9,049 bases of DNA, from contig JABXKY010000328.1 in assembly GCA_013619005.1 (NCBI GenBank), positions 1 to 9,049 on the forward strand, in the 5' to 3' direction. This document shows, in pieces, positions 1-5,820 of this stretch (positions are counted from its first letter, which is position 1; every line of letters begins with the position of its first letter). Source of the DNA: Candidatus Bathyarchaeota archaeon (GTDB taxonomy: Archaea > Thermoproteota > Bathyarchaeia > TCS64). Both the position numbers and the translations under genes were made by a program. Under the pieces are notes generated by a model. It saw nothing but the letters and a program-made list of their open reading frames with translations, searched no databases and was not told where the DNA came from.

Positions 1-133
1 CTTCTATACATGGTAACTCCGATGCTCAGATAACCCCAAATAAGTGGATCCAAATGTAGGGCGTTCGCTACAAAGTAATATTCGACAACATACTAATAGA
101 AATCAGAGAATAAACTGGTCACAGACTCATACT

Positions 134-147
134 CGCACGCGCGCGCG
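134..147. repeat. Alternating CG tract (Z-DNA-prone)
   Basis: Fourteen bases alternate strictly pyrimidine-purine (CGCACGCGCGCGCG) inside an otherwise AT-rich intergenic stretch. Such tracts can adopt left-handed DNA under negative supercoiling; whether that happens here is inference. It lies about 40 bp behind the 3' end of the tRNA, so it is not part of the mature RNA. Confidence 0.5.
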
Positions 148-159
148 AAAAGGAGCCTT

Positions 160-183
160 AAAACTGCTTAAAATAAGAGTTTT
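160..183 (-). terminator. Hairpin behind tRNA-Ala, probable terminator or processing element
   Basis: Read on the minus strand, three bases after the CCA end, the sequence folds as AAAACT-CTTA, loop TTT, TAAG-C-AGTTTT. That gives a 10-bp stem with one bulged C. A further T-run (TTTT) follows at about 148-151. Archaeal RNA polymerase stops mainly at oligo-T, so the T-rich right arm and following T-run would serve as terminator. The hairpin could instead or also stabilise the trailer before tRNA 3' processing. The structure is seen directly; its role is inferred. Confidence 0.45.
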
Positions 184-186
184 AGA

Positions 187-262
187 TGGTGGACGAGGGG
201 GGAATTGAACCCCCGACCTCCTGGTTGCGAACCAGGCATTCATACCCCTGAACTACTCGCCC
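187..262 (-). tRNA. tRNA-Ala, anticodon CGC
   Basis: The minus strand folds into a complete 73-nt cloverleaf followed by encoded CCA (187-189). The acceptor stem GGGCGAG/CTCGTCC contains a G3:U70 wobble pair, the classical alanine identity element, with discriminator A73. The anticodon stem CCTGG/CCAGG closes the loop TTCGCAA, giving anticodon CGC, which reads GCG alanine codons. The variable region has five bases, and the T arm is GGGGG-TTCAATT-CCCCC. No intron is present. The gene follows psmB on the same strand by about 53 bp and probably has its own promoter in that gap. Confidence 0.97.
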
Positions 263-285
263 GGCTAAACATCAGACCCAAAGCA

Positions 286-298
286 GGGATAAAAAGAT
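286..298 (-). promoter_or_regulatory. Candidate TATA element for tRNA-Ala (or T-tract ending psmB)
   Basis: On the minus strand the sequence ATCTTTTTATC is centred about 29 bp before the tRNA 5' end, the spacing expected for an archaeal TATA box. The same T5 run follows a small inverted repeat (GAGAG-TTATT-CTCTC, 311-325) around the psmB stop codon. It could therefore equally terminate the upstream operon, and both roles are possible. Confidence 0.45.
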
Positions 299-315
299 AC
301 TCATGAAATGGAGAG

Positions 316-921
316 TTATTCTCTCAGAGAGATAGTCTGCTCCTCAGCGCCATCGGCCCTGAAAATCAGTATATCAATACCGTCTCCGCTGACAGCGTCA
401 CGTGCGATAGCTGACTTTATGGCCTTCTTAGCCAGCTCGGCTCCGGCAGAACAGTCCATCTCCTTATTATAATCCGCCTCAAGCACGCCTATCGCTATCT
501 GGGCACCCGAGCCCGCCGCAAGGAACTCATCGGGGATCAGGCTCCCGGCCAGATCCAAACTGAAAAGGCTCGGGCCGTCCGCGTCGTAGCCGCCCACCAC
601 CGTCTCCATGAGGAGGGGCATCATCCTACGGTTGAAAAGCATGTTACTGATGAGCTTACTGAGGGCCTTCGTCGAAATGGGCCTGTTCTTCTCCAGCCTG
701 AACAGGTTGGCGTATGCGGAAACCTCCCTAACCAGCGCCTGCATGTCGCTCATGAGGCCGGCGAAGGCCAGTCCGACGTTGTCCGTGAGCTTGAATACCT
801 TCTTGCCCCTTGTGCTTGCGACGAGCCTGCCGTAGCTGACCCTTTTCTCGCTTGCGAGTACCACGCCGTCGCTGCAAATTAGCCCGACGGTTGTCGCTCC
901 CTGAATTGCCTGGTAGCCCAT
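316..921 (-). CDS. psmB: 20S proteasome beta-type subunit, probably the non-catalytic paralogue
   Basis: This 201-residue protein is a beta subunit of the archaeal 20S core particle, the cytosolic chamber that degrades unfolded proteins. The Ntn-hydrolase fold is clear: GATTVGL then SDGVVLASEKR at the start, a GSGAQIAIGVLE stretch, and an RDAVSGDGID motif near the end. Counting from the family's usual cleavage site after Gly8, Glu25 and Lys41 match catalytic Glu17 and Lys33, and Asp175 matches the conserved Asp166. Position 1, normally the nucleophilic Thr, is Ala9. The overall sequence (SYG after the EKR motif, SGDGID) resembles the crenarchaeal/thaumarchaeal beta paralogue thought to lack activity, so it probably assembles with an active beta encoded elsewhere. 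I chose ATG 921, preceded by GTGA 4 bases upstream, over an in-frame TTG at 978 that has no ribosome binding site. It is the last gene of the cluster, 53 nt after bax1. Confidence 0.9.
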   Translation of the reverse strand: MGYQAIQGATTVGLICSDGVVLASEKRVSYGRLVASTRGKKVFKLTDNVGLAFAGLMSDMQALVREVSAYANLFRLEKNRPISTKALSKLISNMLFNRRMMPLLMETVVGGYDADGPSLFSLDLAGSLIPDEFLAAGSGAQIAIGVLEADYNKEMDCSAGAELAKKAIKSAIARDAVSGDGIDILIFRADGAEEQTISLRE

Positions 922-974
922 GTTCTCACTTCTTAGGGGAATTACGAGACGCGCGATATATACGTTCTGCCGAG

Positions 975-2111
975 TCAAAGGCGGTACAATCGGCTGCTTT
1001 TCCTAGGCTTCGCCCACTCGATCTGGTAACCGAAGCTCTCAAGCACCTGTAAAAAGTCCCTCACCCCCATGGTCTTGAAGTAACTCCGGGCCTCGCCCAG
1101 AGTCTCAATGGATGAGAGCGCCTCCTTGATCTCATCGTACTTGGCTGGAACCACCAGGACGCCGCCCAGCTTCCTGTACTCATCGCCCTCCTCCTTGATC
1201 TCCCTGAGAACCTTGCCGTTGGTTACACCCAGCCTCTCGGCCACCTCGTCAAGGACCACTATCTCACCGTACTTGAGCGTCTTCTTGCGTACCACATGGG
1301 GTATCTCGATGATGAACTCCTCCTCAACGGGGTCGGTCTTCAACAGCCTCCCATCGCCCCTTGAATCGATCTCAAAGACGCACGTGGACTTGTACCGGGC
1401 CGGGTACTTGATGTCGGCCCTAAGCAGCCAGCCCTCGGTCCCGATGAGCCTTGATAAAACGTCATCTATCTTGGACGCCCTCTGGGCCAGCCTGTTGGTG
1501 GACCTGAGCCTGACCACCATCATCGAGCCCCTTGTCGGCTCCTCCTCGCCGAGACTAATGAACTGCCTGACGAGTTGCCCGTCCTCCCCCTTGAACGAGA
1601 CCTCAATCCTTGTCGAATAGGCAAGGAGCGCCACGGTGTGGGCGTAGTTATAGTAGAATGATAGGTCCTCGGGTGTCGGCGTATTGAATTCAACGAGGTA
1701 CTGCTCGGCCTCAAGGTCAGAGTAAAGGCTGTCATCAAGCTCCTCGACGGTTACCCCGTTCCGCGACGCCATCTCCCTCATCACCTCCAGCCTGTCATCC
1801 TTGCTCACCACGACCCGTTTAGCGGCCTCTCTGAAAACCTGCCTCCGAGCCTCCATCGGGGGAACCACGCTCCTTGACTGGAACACCGAAAGGGAGTCGA
1901 GCACCGATGAGACCCCCCTGACGAGCCTGAAATTGTACCCAAGGTACTCGCAATCACCAACAACCTCGTCGAGTGCCCCCCTTTTCTTTTCGACGTGATC
2001 CCTGTAAACATCGATAAGGGTGTCCAGGATTCCCTGAGGATCCCTGATGAGGACGGGCTTGATGACGCCCTTTCGCCTGAAGACCCGGATGTGCTCGAAG
2101 GGGAGGATCAA
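975..2111 (-). CDS. bax1: Bax1-like (DUF790) partner of XPB, nuclease motifs not visible
   Basis: The protein has 378 residues. The N-terminal part matches the DUF790/Bax1 family: LPFEHIRV-FRRKGVIKP at the start, a helical region, then LYSDLEAEQYL (129-139) and a YNYAHTVALL stretch (154-163). Bax1 proteins bind XPB and supply a structure-specific nuclease for archaeal nucleotide excision repair. Family members I know end in a nuclease-like domain with a PDF motif and an E-x-x-GFW motif. I find neither here. Instead the last 110 residues look like a small helix-turn-helix (VLDEVAERLGVTNGKVL, 286-302) plus a helical tail, so the nuclease may be lost, replaced or very divergent. The start is TTG, set by a strong AGGAGG 8 nt upstream; TTGA overlaps the xpb stop, so translation is coupled to the helicase. 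The family call is fairly sure, catalytic activity is doubtful. Confidence 0.82.
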   Translation of the reverse strand: MILPFEHIRVFRRKGVIKPVLIRDPQGILDTLIDVYRDHVEKKRGALDEVVGDCEYLGYNFRLVRGVSSVLDSLSVFQSRSVVPPMEARRQVFREAAKRVVVSKDDRLEVMREMASRNGVTVEELDDSLYSDLEAEQYLVEFNTPTPEDLSFYYNYAHTVALLAYSTRIEVSFKGEDGQLVRQFISLGEEEPTRGSMMVVRLRSTNRLAQRASKIDDVLSRLIGTEGWLLRADIKYPARYKSTCVFEIDSRGDGRLLKTDPVEEEFIIEIPHVVRKKTLKYGEIVVLDEVAERLGVTNGKVLREIKEEGDEYRKLGGVLVVPAKYDEIKEALSSIETLGEARSYFKTMGVRDFLQVLESFGYQIEWAKPRKSSRLYRL

Positions 2112-3430
2112 CCCCGCTTCCTCCTCTCGCTTATGTAGGTCTCGGCGGTTCCAGCGCTCACCAGCTCAAAGAGAACCGCCTGCTTGCCCGGTCCAGGTCT
2201 CAGTATCCTGCCCAGCCTCTGTATAAACTGCCTGTTGCTCCCCGAGCCGCTAATGATGACGGCTATGGACGCGTCGGGTACGTCCACTCCCTCGTCCAGG
2301 ACCCTGCTGGTAAGGACTCTCTTGTACTCTCCCCCGTGGAACATCCTCAGGATCTCGGCCCTTTCCACCCTCGGTGTCCTGTGGGTTATGGCGGGTATCA
2401 GCAGCTCCTTGCTGAGCCTGTAGACCAGCTTGTTCTGCCTCGTGAAAATTATGGCCTTCTCCTCCGGGTTTGCCTTGAGAATGCTCTTGAGGTAGGCTAC
2501 CTTGCTGTCGCTGTTGTAGGCGATGTCCATGGCCTGGGTCCGCGCCGTGATTGCCCGTCTAGCCTCTGGGTCTCTTCCCGTCCTCTTGACGAGGCTCATG
2601 TAGTCCCTTGGGCTCCTGATCTTGATGCCCCTGGTCCTCAGGAACCTCCTGTAGGTCTCGTACTGCTTGTCGTACTCGGCCTTCTCGTAGCCCGTCAATG
2701 GTAGCCTTACGGTTTTGACCGTGTAGTCTGCCAGGTGCTCGCCTGCCAGGTCATCAACGCCCAGCTGGTAGTTCTTATCCCCCACCAGCTCCTCGATGAC
2801 ATCAAGGTACGCCTCCTCTTTGGGAAGGGTTGCGGTCAACCCGAGCCTGTATGGCGCGAGGTACCTCTGGGCGATCCTGCGATAGGATGGCGCGGTCAGG
2901 TGGTGAACCTCGTCGAAGACAATGAACTGGAACAGGTTTCCCAGCTTCCTTGCCCTTAGGGACGCGCTGTCATAGGTCGACACAGTTATCGGCAGAATCT
3001 CCGTGTTCCCTCCACCCAAGGCGCCGATCTCGGTGTTAAATGCCTGCTGGAGGACGCTCCTCCACTGCTCAACCAGTACAATGGTCGGGACGAGGATGAT
3101 GGTTGATGCTTTAAGCCCCTCGATGGCCTTCACGGCGAGGATCGTCTTACCCGCGCCCGTCGGAAGCACAACCACACCCCTCGAACCTCCACGGGTCCAG
3201 GAGCTCAGAGCGGACTCCTGATAATCCCTCAGTTTAAACGATGTTGATAGATTACCCACCTCTAGGAACTTGGCGGCCTCGTCCCTGAACGGCTCTCCGC
3301 TTTTCTCCAGGTGCTCCACGAGCCTGCGGTACATGTACGCGGGGAAGACCCTCATCGGCTCCAGGTTGTCGAGGTACACTGGATCCCCATCGACGTGTAC
3401 CTGTCCCCTGCCGTAAGTCAAGACCCGCAT
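2108..3430 (-). CDS. xpb: XPB-like superfamily 2 DNA helicase
   Basis: This 440-residue protein has the usual archaeal XPB length and organisation. A damage-recognition-like N-terminal domain (1-65) is followed by KLRDYQ (66-71), Walker A LPTGAGKT (89-96), VPTIVLVEQW (114-123), DEVHH (173-177) and TAT (199-201). A thumb-like insertion follows at about 245-300, then motif V LDEGVDVPD (378-386) and motif VI QRLGRILRPG (404-413). XPB is an ATP-driven DNA translocase that opens DNA in repair and, in eukaryotes, in TFIIH; archaeal XPB works with Bax1, encoded directly downstream with a 4-bp overlap. The RED motif that normally follows the TAT box reads KEE here (204-206), a conservative change. 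The start is ATG 3430, with AGGTGA five bases upstream overlapping the rtcA stop. An in-frame GTG at 3439 lies inside that ribosome binding site and is unlikely. Confidence 0.95.
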   Translation of the reverse strand: MRVLTYGRGQVHVDGDPVYLDNLEPMRVFPAYMYRRLVEHLEKSGEPFRDEAAKFLEVGNLSTSFKLRDYQESALSSWTRGGSRGVVVLPTGAGKTILAVKAIEGLKASTIILVPTIVLVEQWRSVLQQAFNTEIGALGGGNTEILPITVSTYDSASLRARKLGNLFQFIVFDEVHHLTAPSYRRIAQRYLAPYRLGLTATLPKEEAYLDVIEELVGDKNYQLGVDDLAGEHLADYTVKTVRLPLTGYEKAEYDKQYETYRRFLRTRGIKIRSPRDYMSLVKRTGRDPEARRAITARTQAMDIAYNSDSKVAYLKSILKANPEEKAIIFTRQNKLVYRLSKELLIPAITHRTPRVERAEILRMFHGGEYKRVLTSRVLDEGVDVPDASIAVIISGSGSNRQFIQRLGRILRPGPGKQAVLFELVSAGTAETYISERRKRG

Positions 3431-3435
3431 ACAAT

Positions 3436-3441
3436 TCACCT
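3436..3441 (-). promoter_or_regulatory. Ribosome binding site of xpb (decides start)
   Basis: AGGTGA on the minus strand overlaps the rtcA stop codon and stands five bases before ATG 3430. The alternative GTG start at 3439 is part of this element, which argues for the shorter reading. Confidence 0.7.
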
Positions 3442-4477
3442 AGGCGACGTGCCCGATTCCCATTATCTCTATGCGGGCTGGCTTACCTATCTTTCCATCC
3501 ACGTCCACGGTGCAATCCGTGAAGGTCATGGCCATCTTGATGGCGCTGAGTGTGTGCATGGTCAACTCACTCACAGTGAACCTTGAGACCCCGTCAGCTA
3601 GGCTGCATGGGAGTACAAGGTGGTCTCCTGTATGCTTGTCAACGTTTGCACCGGTCTGGATCTGGGCGATCAACGAACTTGCGGCCTCTGAACCGACCTT
3701 CTCGGCTGGTTTTCCTCTATCCCCGAGGCTATCAGACCCCATGAAGACACCTGACCCCTCCGTCCAAAGGATTATCACGCTTCCTGGACTCGATGATTTC
3801 ACGGTTTTCACTGATATATCTGATGAAAGACCCTGCCGGGCTAGTATTCTCTCAGCAGATTTCGCCTGTCTCTCGGCTACATGGCTTGGGAGGCTTCCGC
3901 AAATGGAGATGCCTTTGATTTTGTTTATTCCCGGGGGGTCTGGGTGGAATGGACTCAAGGATATTACAGGCCTTGACTTGACTGCCACCTCGCCTCCTCC
4001 TTTTGGGTAAAAGCCGTGTCGTCCAATGCTTATGTCAAGATCAGCTCCCATCACCGATGTCGCCGAGTTGACGATGTTTTGGATGAAGGGGATGGGGGGA
4101 GACCACTTTACCGCCGTGCCCCCTCTGATGGATAGACTTGCTGGTTTTGGGCTGAACATGAGCAAAGGGGTAAGGCATTGAAGCATCAGTGAGATGCTGC
4201 CCGCAGTACCAATATCGAATGAATGTGTTCCACCCCTCAGCCCCTGTGGATGAAACTCGATCTCGATGGAGCCGATCTCGGCCCCCTTCAGTAGTCCGGT
4301 GCACAGCCTCGCAGCTGCTTTCAATGTTGCTAGATGTTGTGGTCGGAGGCCTGGGTTTCTCCTCTTCCCCCTTATATTGAAAACACGGATTGGGTTGTTT
4401 GTGATGCCTGCGTAGGTGGTCGCAATGCGGAGGAGCTGTCCACCTCCCTCCATTTGGGAGCCGTCTACGCTTATCAT
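3440..4477 (-). CDS. rtcA: RNA 3'-terminal phosphate cyclase
   Basis: The 345-residue protein converts an RNA 3'-phosphate to a 2',3'-cyclic phosphate using ATP, through a covalent histidine-AMP intermediate. Family signatures are complete: DGSQMEGGGQLLRIA (5-19), RGKRRNPGLRPQHL (36-49), GTAGSISLMLQ (90-100), GFYPKGGGEV (155-164), DHLVLPCSLADG (285-296), and the catalytic His308 in SELTMHTLS, the position equivalent to His309 of the bacterial enzyme. Length is normal. ATG 4477 starts 6 nt after the stop of the B3/B4 gene, with TAGGG four bases upstream. Codon third positions look less GC-biased than in xpb and bax1 on its downstream side, which might mean a different history for this gene in the cluster. 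The substrate in this organism is unknown; tRNA or other RNA ends left by cleavage are the usual guess. Confidence 0.95.
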   Translation of the reverse strand: MISVDGSQMEGGGQLLRIATTYAGITNNPIRVFNIRGKRRNPGLRPQHLATLKAAARLCTGLLKGAEIGSIEIEFHPQGLRGGTHSFDIGTAGSISLMLQCLTPLLMFSPKPASLSIRGGTAVKWSPPIPFIQNIVNSATSVMGADLDISIGRHGFYPKGGGEVAVKSRPVISLSPFHPDPPGINKIKGISICGSLPSHVAERQAKSAERILARQGLSSDISVKTVKSSSPGSVIILWTEGSGVFMGSDSLGDRGKPAEKVGSEAASSLIAQIQTGANVDKHTGDHLVLPCSLADGVSRFTVSELTMHTLSAIKMAMTFTDCTVDVDGKIGKPARIEIMGIGHVA

Positions 4478-4483
4478 AAAACC

Positions 4484-5149
4484 CTACTCGACGGCGCCGC
4501 CGCAGAACCTGATCAGGACCCTCTCGGATAACACCGCGGAATCTTTCAGTTTTTCAAGGGTTATGTTTGGTGCCCCGCAGAGGAGCAGAAGCACGTTACC
4601 TGTGGCGCCTGATACCTTGCTGTGATCAGCGTCCCTGTAAGGGTAGATAGCCACGAGGCCCTCGTCGTCCTGGATGACCGCCTCTCCTCCCTTGAGAACC
4701 ACCGGTTTCTTCATGGCGATACCCAGGAACTCCTCGCCCTCCTCGGCCTCCCTCATGAGAAGACCTCCCTTCAGGAGGTCAGCGTCGAAGCTGGCTATCG
4801 GGATCGCTGTTTGAATAGAGATCAGGTTGTACGCGTCAACCCAAGTGTTGATCTTGGGTATAGGTCTCCCGTTCAGGACCCGCCTGATAAGAGCCTCAGC
4901 AGCAGGCCTGTTTTTCGTGGGGTCGATGCCCAGTCTCCAGAAGAAATCCCTGTAGGCACGGAAATCGGGGTCATCCCTTAGTTTCTCTATCTCCCAGCGG
5001 TTCCTGGTCTCCGTGTAAATCTCTTCCTTGTACGCCTCAAGCTCATCTAACTCACGCTTGACGGAGACACCTTTGAAGTTAACTATCTGGGCGGCTAGAC
5101 CAGGGAACTTATCCTTCAATGCCCCTGACAACGCAAGGTACTCAAGCAT
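4484..5149 (-). CDS. Free-standing B3/B4 (PheRS beta editing-like) domain protein
   Basis: This 221-residue protein resembles the B3/B4 domain that edits mischarged tRNA in bacterial-type phenylalanyl-tRNA synthetase beta chains, but it stands alone. The diagnostic core is YRDFFWRLGIDPTKNRPA (66-83) followed by RRVLNG, PIPKINTWVDAYNL (97-109) and IPIASFDAD (116-124), then a beta-rich C-terminal part with YPYRDADHSKVSGATGN (169-185). No anticodon-binding, B5 or catalytic aminoacylation domain is present. Such solo proteins are often suggested to hydrolyse misacylated tRNA or amino acid derivatives in trans; I cannot show that here. ATG 5149 lies inside the end of nadM (8-bp overlap), with a perfect AGGAGG nine bases upstream (5159-5164), so translation is coupled. 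rtcA follows 6 nt later. Confidence 0.87.
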   Translation of the reverse strand: MLEYLALSGALKDKFPGLAAQIVNFKGVSVKRELDELEAYKEEIYTETRNRWEIEKLRDDPDFRAYRDFFWRLGIDPTKNRPAAEALIRRVLNGRPIPKINTWVDAYNLISIQTAIPIASFDADLLKGGLLMREAEEGEEFLGIAMKKPVVLKGGEAVIQDDEGLVAIYPYRDADHSKVSGATGNVLLLLCGAPNITLEKLKDSAVLSERVLIRFCGGAVE

Positions 5150-5687
5150 GGTTGTCGTCCTCCTGAGTCAGGGAGTCTGTTTTAGCCAGGTCCCTGATCC
5201 GGTTCTCACCGTCGATCTCCTGGACGACCTTATAGACCTGTGATGGCACCAGCTCGCTCCAGTCCCTTCCCTCCAGAATCCTCCTGCGGATGTCGCTTGC
5301 CTCGAACTTTCCCCTCTGGAATAGGGCAATGCTACGCACCTCATAACCGGCCTCAATCAGCAGCCTCCTTGTGAGGCTCTGGTTACTGAACACCAGATCA
5401 AACCTAGGGGTCTGTGACTCCACCGCGCTGACCCATACCCTGTGGGCAGGCGCGTCCGATATGGGTATGATAATGTACCTGTTCGAGGGAATTTTAGCCT
5501 CCTCCAACGCCCCCCGGATCATCTCGATGCGTTCCCCGGCGGTGAATGGGTTGTCCTTCTGGTGGCTCATCTGTGCGCTCCCAACGACGAGTATGAGTTC
5601 ATCACACTCGGTCAATATTGTCTCAATAGCGTGCTGGTGGCCGTAATGGAACGGCTGGAACCTTCCGACGAATAATGCGCGGGTCAA
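5142..5687 (-). CDS. nadM: Nicotinamide-nucleotide adenylyltransferase, archaeal type
   Basis: The 181-residue enzyme joins NMN and ATP to NAD+ and pyrophosphate, the last common step of NAD synthesis and salvage, in the cytosol. The nucleotidyltransferase signature GRFQPFHYGH (8-17, HxGH with His14 and His17), DNPFTAGERIEMI (45-57), an aromatic W85 after ISDAPAHRV, FSNQSLTRRL (100-109) and the ribose/phosphate-binding EASDIRRRI (129-137) are all in place. The C-terminal EIDGENRIRDL also fits the archaeal family. The start is TTG, since no in-frame ATG is available before the signature; GGATGA ends seven bases before it. It heads the minus-strand cluster, with a candidate TATA box in the divergent spacer. 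About 15 acidic, polar residues extend past the usual end, over the region that carries the ribosome binding site of the next gene. Confidence 0.95.
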   Translation of the reverse strand: MTRALFVGRFQPFHYGHQHAIETILTECDELILVVGSAQMSHQKDNPFTAGERIEMIRGALEEAKIPSNRYIIIPISDAPAHRVWVSAVESQTPRFDLVFSNQSLTRRLLIEAGYEVRSIALFQRGKFEASDIRRRILEGRDWSELVPSQVYKVVQEIDGENRIRDLAKTDSLTQEDDNHA

Positions 5688-5725
5688 GTATGTCTCATCC
5701 TTTTGTTGAATTGGGTGGACATATG

Positions 5726-5738
5726 GTTTATGTGTTTT
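5726..5738 (-). promoter_or_regulatory. Candidate TATA box of the nadM-psmB cluster
   Basis: On the minus strand AAAACACATAAAC lies about 45 bp before the TTG of nadM. Transcription would start near 5706 and leave a leader of about 20 nt containing the GGATGA ribosome binding site. The match to an archaeal TATA box is weak, but its geometry equals that of the eS17 and phosphoribosyltransferase promoters in this window. Confidence 0.35.
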
Positions 5739-5743
5739 CCCAA

Positions 5744-5772
5744 TGTTCTAAGCAGTTGAACACGTGTTCTAA
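5744..5772. promoter_or_regulatory. Palindrome and direct repeats, possible operator
   Basis: A perfect 12-bp palindrome GAACACGTGTTC (5758-5769) is combined with an 8-bp direct repeat TGTTCTAA (5744-5751 and 5765-5772) whose copies start 21 bp apart, two helical turns. TGTTC/GAACA half-sites therefore occur three times. The element lies between the TATA candidates of the divergent nadM and secreted-protein genes, where a dimeric regulator could touch both. No regulator gene is seen in the window. Confidence 0.4.
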
Positions 5773-5781
5773 TCACTGGGA

Positions 5782-5789
5782 TTATACTA
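5782..5789 (+). promoter_or_regulatory. TATA box of the secreted repeat protein gene
   Basis: TTATACTA lies about 35 bp before ATG 5821, so transcription would begin near 5811 with a leader of roughly 10 nt. That leader holds GTGA six bases before the start codon. The box is a better TATA match than the one for nadM on the other strand. Confidence 0.5.
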
Positions 5790-5820
5790 AGGCAAGCATA
5801 TTACGGGTATGTGAATCCAG

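Larger units (their letters stand above)
1..186. other. Intergenic stretch downstream of tRNA-Ala, no gene seen
   Basis: All six frames here are interrupted and none gives a recognisable peptide. The stretch holds an A/T-rich hairpin directly behind the tRNA (160-183) and a 14-bp alternating pyrimidine-purine tract rich in CG steps (134-147). I see no convincing TATA box plus start-codon combination on the plus strand. The left part (1-130) is unremarkable AT-rich sequence whose content may depend on what lies outside the window. Confidence 0.6.

Noticed and set aside
922..978. TTG at 978 as the psmB start, giving a 28-residue pre-sequence
   Set aside because: No ribosome binding site precedes it, and the added residues do not resemble a beta-subunit propeptide. 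ATG 921 has GTGA upstream and gives a short pre-sequence.
1108..1620. Long plus-strand open frame of 170 codons opposite bax1
   Set aside because: It is Ser/Thr/Leu-rich with no family features and lies fully antisense to a clearly coding gene. It is a by-product of the GC-rich codon use.
3471..4010. Plus-strand open frame of 179 codons opposite rtcA
   Set aside because: The opposite strand encodes all signature motifs of the cyclase here; the antisense reading shows no motif and no ribosome binding site.
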